Positions 25,414 through 36,468 of a DNA stretch of 64,000 nt are shown piece after piece. Position 1 is the stretch's first letter; each line of letters opens with the position of its first letter. A model generated the notes under the pieces. The model was not told the DNA's origin. It saw only the letters and a list, made by a program, of their open reading frames with translations, and made no database searches. Origin of the DNA: Tigriopus japonicus (lineage: Eukaryota > Arthropoda > Copepoda > Harpacticoida > Harpacticidae); contig CM021318.1 in the NCBI GenBank assembly GCA_010645155.1, forward strand, positions 10,653,331-10,717,330, read 5' to 3'. Position numbers and translations under genes: made by a program.

Positions 25414-26124
25414 TCAGAGGCGTTTGGCCTTCTTCCGCTTTAACGAACTCTTCATGCGCTTAATGCCTTCATTCTTGGCTTGCCAATACTCAAACCATAT
25501 CACATTGGGAATATAGGTCAGATCTCGGATGAGAAACAATTCGCAGATTTGAGTGGAAGCCAACCACGGAAACCACGGCGTGAACGCATTATCAACTAGC
25601 CAAAACCACGCGTAGGAAAACAGCATCCCGATGAGACAGCCATAGAAGACTTGCTCCACCGTATGATAGGCCAAATAGATCCGTCCATACATGACCACGA
25701 AGGCCGTGGCAAAGTTCACGATCAAGAATAGGCCTTTCCACACGCGCTCACGGGTTCGACCTTCATAAGGCAAACGCAAGGCCACGAACAAGAACAAATA
25801 ACACGAATAGAAGGCCATGAATTGAGAGTGCGTGGAGGGCATGCCGTATTGCTGCCAATGATGCGAAGGATTCCGCCAAGTCGGCTGCGGTCGCAACTCT
25901 TTGATGGTGATCTTGAGGAACAGATTGAAGATGTAATTGAGAATCACGCCCACCCCGAAGAAGAACGTGTGAAGATCTCGAGCTTGAAGGAACCACGTGG
26001 CGTGCATGATCGACAGCACGATGGGACAGAGACTGGTGGCCGCGAAGAAGGCGCCCAAATTGTCACCCGTGGGATACTCCACGTACGTCAACGAGAACGG
26101 CTTCCATTCCGATTCCAACGTCAT
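25414..26124 (-). CDS. DOLPP1: dolichyldiphosphatase 1
   Basis: ER membrane PAP2-superfamily phosphatase that removes one phosphate from dolichyl diphosphate on the lumenal side, recycling the carrier for N-glycosylation. Intronless, 236 residues (human 238). The three phosphatase motifs are visible: KELRP (residues 75-79), GMPSTHSQF (about 94-102) with the catalytic-site serine and histidine, and RIYLAYHTVEQV (148-159). Four or more hydrophobic segments surround them. The family C-terminus EFFLIRD...IPNVIWFEY is present as ELFLIRDLTYIPNVIWFEYW, followed by a very basic tail RMKSSLKRKKAKRL with ER-retention-like lysines. ATG 26124 aligns with the conserved WKPFSLTYVEYPTGD start. The - strand AATAAA at 25238-25233 is the likely 3' signal. 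Confidence 0.97.
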   Translation of the reverse strand: MTLESEWKPFSLTYVEYPTGDNLGAFFAATSLCPIVLSIMHATWFLQARDLHTFFFGVGVILNYIFNLFLKITIKELRPQPTWRNPSHHWQQYGMPSTHSQFMAFYSCYLFLFVALRLPYEGRTRERVWKGLFLIVNFATAFVVMYGRIYLAYHTVEQVFYGCLIGMLFSYAWFWLVDNAFTPWFPWLASTQICELFLIRDLTYIPNVIWFEYWQAKNEGIKRMKSSLKRKKAKRL

Positions 26125-28595
26125 TTTCCTTCCTTTTCCTCCGATCTCTCTCTCTTTCGCTTTGAATCAATCAATCTAGTCGGCAAAATGAATAGAGCGA
26201 TTAGGTTATCCTCCATGGGGACTGATAAAAACGAATTATTACTCTTGAATACATATGATTCAAGAGTTGATCAATTTTGATGTTGCACACTTCCGTAAGA
26301 AACACTGACATTCGCCATGTTTGATTCGATCTCTTACGAGATATTTTGTTTTGGCGTTTAGATTGAATTCATATTTTTACCGGCTAAAAATACCCGCTCT
26401 TTGAGTACGATGGCTTGATTGCAATTAATATACCTCTGCTAAGAATCCACTCAATGTCTCAATTTCTCTGCAACCTTCGCGTTGATTGTTTACCTTGCCA
26501 ACTAAACAAAAGCGACTCAACCGATTCAAGGGTGGCCTCACTCCATGGATAATGCTAAATTAAGCTCGAAATGAAGAAATAGGAGCCTTTAGAACAACTA
26601 AAAAAATTATGTTTGAAAGTGATGAAAAGGAGTTTCTGTTTTCAACGGTGTACCTAAAATTCTAAATGTCGATCAAATAGTTTGAGTGTATCGTCACGGT
26701 TTGTAAGCCTCGTGTTCCAAAGATAGAACGAAAGTAGAGGTTTCATTAACCGCGCATTGAATACTTTCGGAGACAATCCTGAATATTTTTCTCAATCCGG
26801 ACCTAGTTGGTCGAATGGAAAGCGAGCGAACAAACAAACGATTACCAAAAAATAATAGTAATCTTTGTTGCGAGAAAGATGTTCTCATGGATACATCAAT
26901 TTATTAGTTTATTGCACATTGATTATTGGTCAAGAGGCCCTTTCTGGGTTTGTGTAGCTAAAAAAGCTGTATACAAGTTGTTTGTTATTTTTAAAAATAA
27001 CTTTACACCTGCATCACCCACAATGTTCCATTACTTGTTTAGGTGGTTAATGACAACATTTCATTCATCAGCTTTTTATGATGTTATCTGGTTTTTTTGT
27101 TTTTCATGGAACCGTTCTGGTAAAAACACGATAACGCTACTGAAAACGGGAACTTTTTTGTAAGATTGTAGTTATCTGAAGAAGCATTTTATCGCATTAC
27201 TCGACCACGAACAACCCTAAAAATGAGTGAAAGTCAAAGAACCAGCGATTAAGGAATTTTCGCCAGTTTATTCCAAGTTTATTCCGTGCAAATCCCATGG
27301 CTCTGAACTGACTTTACCACAAAGGTAATCACGGTGGCGACTCATTGATCCATCAATTAGAAGAACAAAACGCCGGTGTTACTACTTCTAAACGTGTGTC
27401 TCGCTAGTTAAGGCACGCATGATTACGTCAAGATGGTCAAGGACTCGGCAACAGCAACCCTGTCACGTTCTTCATCGCCATTCAAAAGGCAACCCTGATT
27501 CCGGCCAGACTCTCTTATCATGCGAGTGCATGGCTAAAATGTAGAGGTCAGAGTGGACCTGTGAAGCATTTGGATAAACAATTTTAGACTCTCCCCCTCG
27601 CAGACCCATCCGGTAAGTCACGTTGGAGAAAATTCTCTTTTGCAAATTTCGAAAGACCGGGCCTTGAGGCCGGCGGGAATGGCAGGATCGCCCATGTGGA
27701 AAACAGCCGAGCTTTTATGACAGCGAGCCCATTGTTCTTGGACGAAGAACCCCGTGTGCTTCAGGATTTGATGTGCCTTTAGAGATTGGCTGTCTATGTC
27801 ACTCAAGATGTAAGACAAAAATATATTCTTCTTTTCTTTTAGATGAATAATTCTTACATAAAGGTACGTTTTAGCCGACCTTAGCGTGCCTCAAACAAGA
27901 GAACTGGAATCGGAAAATCGTCACGCTAGCCATTGGACCCAAAATGGTGACCTATCCATATTCTCGTTCACAATTCAATTCAAAGATCTGCATAAATACA
28001 CCAGACCGTATCCCAACAAACCCACCCAACCCAACCCAATTAAGCTTTTTGGGCACTTTTTTCTTTAAAATCATTCGAACGCATACCATTGTCAAATCTG
28101 GCACGGACTCAAACCCTCATTGAAACGCGTCAAGAACCACCCTGAAACTCAAACTCACGGCCCATGTGCGTGAATCGCTTATTCTGACTCACTCACTCAC
28201 TCACTCTTTCAGCCGAGCCTGTCGACGACGACGACGACGACAAAGTACGAAAACCAAAGAAAGAACCCGAACTGAGTGAGTGAGTGAGTGAGTCAGGAGT
28301 CACAGGAGGACTGAGTGAGTGAGTAAGTGAGCAAGTGCGACAAACGCGACCCATTTTGGAGGCGCGGAGTATCTATCTTTCAGCCCGAGTTCGTTCGTCG
28401 GTGAATCCACCCCCAGTTTAGCCTGGTGTTTCTCGCTCTTCCGAAAGTGATTCGCCACTCGATTCCGTGATTATTTTCCGCCCGTGGCCCGTGATTTCGT
28501 CGCTGCCGCCGCCGCTACTCCGATACTGGAATCCCGTCTCGATTGATCTGTCTGTCTTCCGTGTGCGTTTGTTTTTGTGACTCTGATATCCGAGG
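26125..28595. other. divergent intergenic region, DOLPP1 / importin alpha
   Basis: No gene is supported in these 2.5 kb. The left end holds the DOLPP1 promoter and the right end the promoter and 5' UTR of the importin gene. A perfect 23-nt inverted repeat based on the GAGT tetranucleotide sits at 28184-28206 and 28274-28296. Confidence 0.6.
28184..28296. repeat. perfect 23-nt inverted GAGT repeat, hairpin with 67-nt loop
   Basis: The left arm 28184-28206 is CTGACTCACTCACT... and the right arm 28274-28296 is its exact reverse complement. The loop contains a (GAC)n run of about six units at 28223-28241. It lies about 300-400 nt upstream of the importin alpha ATG. Confidence 0.9.
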
Positions 28596-31227
28596 ATGGA
28601 CAAGGAGAACAAGAACGCGGCCGCAGCCCAAAACTCGGCCCGGCAAAATTTGTACAAGAACAAAGGCAAAGATCAAGAGGTGAGAGAGAAAGAGAGCCTC
28701 TTTAATCCATCTTTAAGACTCAACCGACCGGGTTAATTCATCGCTGTGGCCGCCAATGAAAAGAGGTCACTCTGGGGTTAAACTAAAGCTAAAGATCCTG
28801 GGAGAAATATTAACCTGGGGTCATCAATGCAAAGAGGGAGAGGCTATTTTCTGAAACCCAAAACGATGAGCAAAATTGTAGGATAATTGACACGATACAG
28901 AAACACTCGCATAAAAAACCCTTATTGGATGACCTGAACGTACTTTAGCAACGGATCTTGTCCGTCATACCATTAAATAACTCGAAAATAAGGATTGCTT
29001 AAGGCTCGTGTTTTAGATTGGAAGACCGACTATCGACTTCAGTTTAATCGTTACAACATGATCCGCTGGACCTTAATACCTAGGGTGTACGACATCTTGC
29101 ATCGATTCAGATTGACGAGTCTCTTCTTAGCTTTGGGAAATGGAATGATGACGGAATAACCGTTTTAGCCAATGCCCACGAATAATGCCGGTGGTTTTTG
29201 TGTTTGCAGGAGATTCGACGTCGTCGAAATGAAGTGACGGTGGAACTGAGAAAACACAAGCGCGATGATACCCTTCAAAAACGGAGAAATGTACCCCTAC
29301 AAGCTGATTCAACAGGTTTGTACCAAAGCGATCGCTTCGCTCCTCAATAACGAAGTACTAGTTTAACGTTGTCCTATTTCATTAGATGACGAGGACTTGC
29401 GAGACAACCTGTCCTCGGCCTCACTGGACACCATCGTGGAGAAGGCCAAGAGCTCCGACCCCGCCACCCAATTGACGGCCGTTCAAGCCGCCCGCAAGTT
29501 GCTCTCCTCTGACCGAAACCCACCCATCGATGCGCTCATCAAGTCCGGCATCCTGCCCGTCCTGGTCACGTGTTTGAGTTCGCACGACAACGCCTCGCTT
29601 CAATTTGAGGCGGCCTGGGCCCTGACCAACATCGCTTCGGGCACCTCGCAACAAACCCAGGCCGTGGTGCAGGCTAATGCTGTGCCGCTCTTCCTCCAGT
29701 TACTGTCCTCCTCACAACAGAATGTGTGTGAACAGGCGGTCTGGGCCCTGGGCAACATTATCGGAGATGGGCCCCATTTGCGTGACTACGTGATCGGCTT
29801 AGGCGTGGTCCAACCTCTCTTGAGCTTCATCAATCCCGAGATCCCGATCTCGTTTCTGCGCAACGTGACATGGGTCGTGGTGAATTTGTGCCGAAATAAA
29901 GACCCTCCTCCGCCCGTGGCCACCATACGAGAAATTCTCCCAGCGCTCAACATGCTCATCCACCACAGCGATATCAATGTGAGTTGGCGCTTTGATCGAT
30001 TGGTTTAACTTTTTAGGAGGGAGCTCGGCTTATTCAATCTTGTTCACGTTTCCTCTCTAGATCCTGGTCGATACTGTTTGGGCCCTGAGTTATTTGACCG
30101 ACGGAGGAAATGAACAGATTCAAATGGTTATCGACTCGGGCGTGGTATCCAAGTTGGTGCCCCTGCTTTCCCATCGCGAAGTGAAAGTGCAAACGGCCGC
30201 TTTGCGAGCCGTGGGCAATATTGTCACGGGCACAGACGACCAGACCCAGACCGTTTTGAATGATGACGCCCTTTCGCACTTCCCAGAGCTGTTGACTCAT
30301 TCCAAAGAAAAGATCAACAAGGTAAAATAAGTAGTGAGTAAAATGCCTTGAAATATAGTGCAAATGGTAAATTGGACCCGAGCAACGTAATGAATGCCGC
30401 TTGTTAGCCCAGTTTGCATTTAATTGAATTGAAGGGATGTTTGATGTTTTTTTCAAGTGTTTACCTTCCTCTGGAAAGCCGTTCAGCCTGATATTCATTC
30501 AATTAGGCATTTCCACCTTGCTTCCAAATTCAATTGACTGTTTCTGTATCCCTGTTTTTGTATCTTCATACCCGTGGGCGAAACTCTCTGTCATCTCTCT
30601 CCGATTTTTTTCAATTCTAGGAAGCTGTATGGTTCTTGTCAAATATCACAGCGGGTAACCAACAGCAGGTTCAGGCCGTAATCGATCACAACCTAGTTCC
30701 TCTAATCATCCAGCACCTCTCACGAGGCGAGTTCCAAACTCAAAAAGAGGCTGCTTGGGCCATTTCGAACTTGACGATATCCGGAAATAAACAACAAGTC
30801 ACCTATCTTGTGCAGCAAGGCGTCATTCCGCCGTTCTGTGGGCTGCTGAGCGTGAAAGATACGCAAGTAGTTCAAGTGGTCCTCGACGGGATCAACAACA
30901 TCCTGAAAATGGCTGGCCCTGATTTGGAAGCTATCACGAGCATGGTCGAAGAGTGCGGTGGCTTAGATAAGATCGAGAGTTTGCAGAACCATGAAAACGT
31001 GGAGATATACAAGCTGGCTTACGAAATCATAGAGCAGTACTTCTCCGAAGACGTAAGTTTCATTTGTCATATTCAAAAGAGATTTTAATCATTTAACCAA
31101 TGTTGCGGTTTCATTCATATAGGTTGAGGAAGACCAGAACCTGGCGCCTCAAATGGTAGAGGGCAGTTTCCAATTCAACCAAGGGGATGCCCCTTCATCT
31201 GGCGAGAATAAACCGTTCCAGTTCTAG
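28596..31227 (+). CDS. KPNA4: importin subunit alpha, KPNA3/KPNA4 type
   Basis: Nuclear import adaptor that binds classical NLS cargo and importin beta. Exons 28596-28679, 29210-29315, 29386-29978, 30061-30321, 30621-31052 and 31123-31227 join in phase into 526 residues (human KPNA4 521). The N-terminal importin-beta-binding region has [20 protein letters not shown] and [16 protein letters not shown]. The armadillo repeats contain the NLS-binding W/N pairs, for example [73 protein letters not shown] and [33 protein letters not shown] and the C-terminal EDQNLAP...FQF also fit the KPNA3/4 clade. Intron 1 (530 nt) separates the start from the rest; it follows the pattern of a regulatory first intron but no motif is identified. 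Confidence 0.97.
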
Positions 31228-32060
31228 ACCGGGCTCTAGGACAAACCAATCTTTGCTACCCGCTACTGAAGCCCTTCTACTTTTACCTGCTTCGATAAAA
31301 GGTATCTTGCCTCACGGAATAGTCTAGCTTTCTCTGTCACCTTCTCTTGTGGGAGGGTGAGAAGTCGAGTAAAAAAGACCTTATTGGGTTGCAAGGTGCC
31401 ACTACTACATCAAGAACACGGTCATCAACACTAAGTGCGAGGAAACCCCTCTAGAAACATCTCTAAGGCTTGTTGTACATGTGCACTTCCATCGTCGTCA
31501 TCATCGTCGTCATACTTATCATCCTCATCATGATCATCACCACCACCATCATCATTCACCACCAACTTCGGGGGCCTCTTCGGCGTCAAGCTGGAATACA
31601 GAAGACTGAAGTCCGGCTCGCAACGATCTGACACACTCACTTTTAACTCTGTTCTGGGATCTTTTACTCAAGTGTTTCGAAAACGCGTTGGTTTCAAGAA
31701 ACGGATTGCCACCAAGCTTGTTGGTATTAGTGAGTACGTACACTAAGCCCAAACTTTTGCTTAAAGAACCCATCTTTGCATTGGGGGTGTTCGCTACTCG
31801 CTATACTGATGTTGCTGCTGGTTCTGTTGTTTTCTCTTGAGATGGCCGAAATGGGCCTATAGATCTATTTTGTTCTGTTTCTTCCTGTGATATCTCTTCA
31901 GTGAAGGGTCCCTCCCAGAGGCAATCTCATATATTTCAACAATGCTGTACGTAGAGGCGGTAATCTTGAATTATAATTTTTTCTTACAAACGACGCTAGA
32001 ATGTTGCTCCAGTGTATATTCAATCACAAAAGGATGACAGATCACATGTGACAAAAGAAA
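31228..32060. other. 3' flank of importin alpha and of the SLC6 gene
   Basis: Convergent 3' ends. A trinucleotide run (TCG/TCA) lies at about 31490-31556. On the - strand it falls inside open frames at 31431-31773 that could be read as a small acidic-tailed protein, but I found no splice combination that joins them cleanly. Confidence 0.5.
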
Positions 32061-35000
32061 TCATACTGCCACCTTGTCCATTTCTTCGTCCGAGGAATGG
32101 CCACCAATGTCGGTGAAGGTCTGAAAATGTAATACAATTTTGTCAATGGCATCAAAAAAGGAAAATGCTCAAACTCACTGTTACGGTTGGAATAGGTTGC
32201 AATGATTTGCTTGATTGGGAAGATTTGTTTCTTATGGAGGCTTTGTGAGTGATTGACCGTGTAAAGAAATCCATTTTGAGGAAAGATAGAGCCGCTACCA
32301 AAACAATCGGAATCACACTCGCAATAGCCAATGTAGCTGCAATCCACAAAGCCCATGGAGGGAAACTCTTCATTTCAGATTGACCCTGAAAAATACACGT
32401 AAAATTAACCCATTTACTCTCAAAGTGAGATAAATCTATTGAAAGAAATCACGGCCAACTTTACCATTTCCATGTTCCAAGCTGCATAGGTGGAAGAACT
32501 GATGAGTTCACCCACAATGGAAGAGACAAGAATGATGGCCAGCGTCAATGGAGCAAGAAACCGCCATGTGAACTGCCAATAGAAACCTGGCCGAGTTCCA
32601 GTCATTTTGTGAAGGTCGTTGGTGAACCTTTCATGACCATAGACGTACATAACGGAGAGAATCTCTACAAACGCAATTAAAGTCAGACCCATTGCTCCAT
32701 ACTTGTCGAACAACGTGAGCCAATACTCTCCCGATCCCGTGGTGAAAAGCAATCCAATCATGAAGCAAAACAGACAGGCTAAGCCTAAAGAAACAGTGTT
32801 TAAATGTAATGAAATCAACCGCATTGCAATCAAGGAGTTGATCCAATCAACCTCTTGAGCTTGTTACTTAGCAAGCTAATTGAATATTTTGTACAAGAGA
32901 GGGAAAAATAAGCATGATTACGTTGTGAAGACTTACCAGATAGCACTGGCTTGCTGATGTGTTTGAATTGAGGTATGTCAAAGACGGTGCCCAAGAGACC
33001 CTCAAGGATTCCAATTTGAGACCCTAATCCCAAAGTGAGGAGCATCGCAAAGAACAGCAAACTCCAGAATGGAGCTCCGGGCAACTTGGTGAACACATCG
33101 GCCATGACGATAAAGGCTAATCCCGTTCCTTGAGCAGCTCTTTCTAATTCGTCCTCCAAGGTGCAATTCTTCAATTGCAAATCTTGAGGAATCGTTCCTG
33201 AAACCATCAGATCTCGATAGAATTCGTCCGTGGCTTCACTGACATTCAGATTAGAATATGATGGCACCATAGTCGCAATCACTTCCAAATCCCTGTGGAT
33301 GAAAGTACACCAAATTAGTGATGCTTTATATAGAAGATAAAATTAAGGTCTAGAACTCACTCTACTTTGCAAACATCTAACAAGTGTTGAGCCTTGAAGC
33401 CCAAAATGGCGAAAATAACGGCACACGCATAAATTGCCGTGAACCCGTTGCATAACGTTATCATGTAAACATCTCGAATACAATTCTTATTGGGTGGATT
33501 ATAACTTCCGAAACCAATGATGGATCCAAAAGCCAATCCATAAGAATAAAACACCTGATTAGCAGCCTCTAGCCACACTGAAGGGCTGTACAATTTATCC
33601 ATCTGAAAAAGGAAGTCTTAGGTTGAAATGCCGAAAGAAAACTACAAGAAAAACGCCGTCCAAACCTTTGGGTAGAACATGTGAGCCAAGCCAGCAAAGG
33701 ATCCCTTGAGCGTGATGCCACGAATGAAAAAGATTGTCAACACAACGTATGGAAACAGAGCCGTGAAGTACACCACCTTCCCCGAGGATTGAATACCTTT
33801 CATAATGGTACAATACACGATGATCCACGAAATCACCAAGCAAACCAGCATCCACCAACGAATCCCATCAGTCGAATCAATTGACGGTGAAATGTCCAAT
33901 GTCTCTCTGTACCAGAAGTACTGAGTCTCTGACGATAATGCACACTCAGTCACAGGTCTTGAAAGGCTGAATGTCTCATTGTATTTGAAGAGAGCCGTTG
34001 GACAAACTGACCAAGGCAAGACTGCCTAAAAATTGGGCGAAAATTCAATGTATAATAGACGATTCTTTACGATAGGAGGCATACGTCTTACTTGGAAAGA
34101 GTTGAAAACATAAAAAATGCACCAAGCAATGATGACGTTGTAGTAGGAGCCCACCAAGATGGCAATCACCGTGGAGCCCAAACCAATCCCACCCAAGCTG
34201 GGATGGATGAAATTCCAAACCACGAAAGAACCTTTTCTCATCTTCTGTCCGATGCCCAATTCGAGGAGAAGTAAAGGCATCCCTTCAATAATCATCATAA
34301 TTAAGAAGGGTAGGACAAATGCTCCTGTTGGAAAAACCCGACGAAAAAAACATCATCAGACATTCAATTTACGAGCTAGTAGAGGGATCAAGATAGACAT
34401 TTTTCCTTGTCCTTTGGTCCATTGTGGACCTCGTTACCGATTGCATTATCTCTCCGCATTTTTGGGTGAAGTCTTTCCTTTTTTTCCGAATTCTACAAAC
34501 AAGTGGGCGGACAATCACTAAGCCAAGAAAATTGGGCAAAAAGTTAGATAGTGGTCGTACTTTCTGGTGACTTGGGCAAAAATCCAACATTCCTTCAAGG
34601 CAAAGGTGTAATACTCAATGACGCATAAAGTTGTCTTTTCTAAAAGTGAGTTCACAAAGGTCACATTTCTGATTTCTTGGATTGTACGAAGGTAACTATT
34701 ACAGTAAATGTTCCATTCCATTGATCCATAAAGGTTTCGTTAGACAAGAGTTTGTCATGTGTTGGCAATGTCTTTGTTTTTGAGGGTGTACATTTTGAAA
34801 TAAAGCTGTAAGGAAGAATTTGCGAAAAATATAGTAAAACGAGTTTTTCAACCAACTTTTTTTGTCAAAAACTTTCTTAATCAATCATGTCTGGAACAAT
34901 GAAGGATTTACGCTAACGATTGAATGATAATGAAGGCAATAAAAATCATTTTCCAAATATATTTAACACAATAGACTTAAAAAAGGAGCTTCCTAGAATC

Positions 35001-36468
35001 GAAAATAATATGCTGTACAATACATCCTAAACAACATAGTCTTCTCAACAACTTGAAATAAATTTCGTGCAAAAAACCTTCCAGAAAGTTCTTATTCTAA
35101 GAACCTTTTGTGTCAGTCTAACGACAATTACATTTGTACTCTTTGGAACGAGCAATTCGAAAAATCCCCTGGCCACAAGTTCGAATTTAATTACCAATTT
35201 GAACAAAAAAACAACCTTGTAATTTCAATGCTTTTCTTGAGGCTAAAAAGTCTTAAAGCAACAATAGTTCAAAAGTGCTGAGCAATCGTGCAGAAAAAAA
35301 ACTCGGAACACGAACAATTCAAGAAAGCAGAACTTGCTTTGGAAAGGAACATTTAACTCTAACAGAAACCATTAATTATCTCATTCGCATGTTTCCGTTC
35401 AATTTTGAATTTTCCAGTATTTGGACACAATCAAGTTATAATTGAAACTAGATGAAGACATAGATAGCATGAGATATGAAAAAAGGGTAGATTTCGAAAA
35501 CGTTTTTGTGGATGTTTTCGTGTCACTCATTTGCTCGTTTGAAAAATCATTAGGAGTATGTATTTCGAACAACGCGAAAATATCAACATTTGTGTGATGT
35601 AAATGCCCCAAGAAAATGAGAATTGATTTAACGACAAATTTTGATTGCCAAAAGTATTTAATACCGAAATAATCCCATTAAAAGAGAGCATTACCAAATA
35701 GATACCAAATCAGCTCGTTTAATGAAGTTGTGCAACAGATACTTCTCAACTTGTTTATGCTTGCCAAGCCAGTCAGTCAGTTATCTAGAAGCAAAGGATT
35801 TATTTCAATAAAAAGTCTCGGCAAATAAAGTTTAGGGTCCAAAATTTTGTAAACCATGTTTTGTAAAGGCATGTTTAAATATCGTTAAAATAAAAATGAT
35901 CACTCTTCAAACGTCTTTTGAAAAATGACGTGCGCTTTGCTCTTCTCAAACTTGTGTTTTCAACAAGTGGAATGAAGTGTTTTCAAATTAATGTACTGTA
36001 CATACAATGACTTTTCTCAGAATCATCGCACCAACATTGTTGCTTAAAGAGAGCGATCGAATGTTTTTATCCCACATAGATTAGGTTATATTGTTTTTTT
36101 TTTAATTGATTGGGCTCATCTCGAGAACAATGAACAATCCAAATTTCATTCGTTATTGATTTGCATGCTTGCTTACCTCCGCCATTTGCTTGGCACAGAT
36201 ACGGAAACCGCCAAATGTTTCCGAGGCCCACACAAAAGCCCAAAATGGTAAAAAAGAATTGAAGAGGATTGTCCCATTGTTCTCTCGTCTCATCGTGGTA
36301 ATCACGAGAGCACAAATCTGACTCTGCTTCGCTTTCGTCTGATCGATTTGAGTTGCCGTTGGAAACAATCGTGACTTTGGTGGTTGGAACACTCAGAAAA
36401 TTGACACTCTCCTCACATTGGACTGATCCACCGTTCTGGGTGCCAGAGTGTGGGTTTAATGATGCCAT
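32061..36468 (-). CDS. SLC6 sodium-dependent neutral amino-acid transporter (B0AT/SIT1-like)
   Basis: Twelve-TM plasma-membrane symporter of the SLC6 family, closest to the SLC6A18/19/20 amino-acid group. Eight exons: 36468-36177, 34324-34092, 34025-33666, 33602-33361, 33292-32937, 32784-32465, 32385-32179, 32120-32061; all phases agree and give 689 residues. TM1 carries [23 protein letters not shown], the unwound Na+/substrate site, followed by [22 protein letters not shown]. The segment [12 protein letters not shown] before TM3 and [20 protein letters not shown] are typical of this subgroup. TM6 region [12 protein letters not shown] and TM8 [15 protein letters not shown] also fit. Extracellular NETF, NVSE and NCTL sites are potential N-glycosylation positions. 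Intron 1 is 1.85 kb, all others are 58-152 nt. Substrate cannot be assigned exactly. The N-terminal 65 residues are Ser/Glu-rich. Confidence 0.93.
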
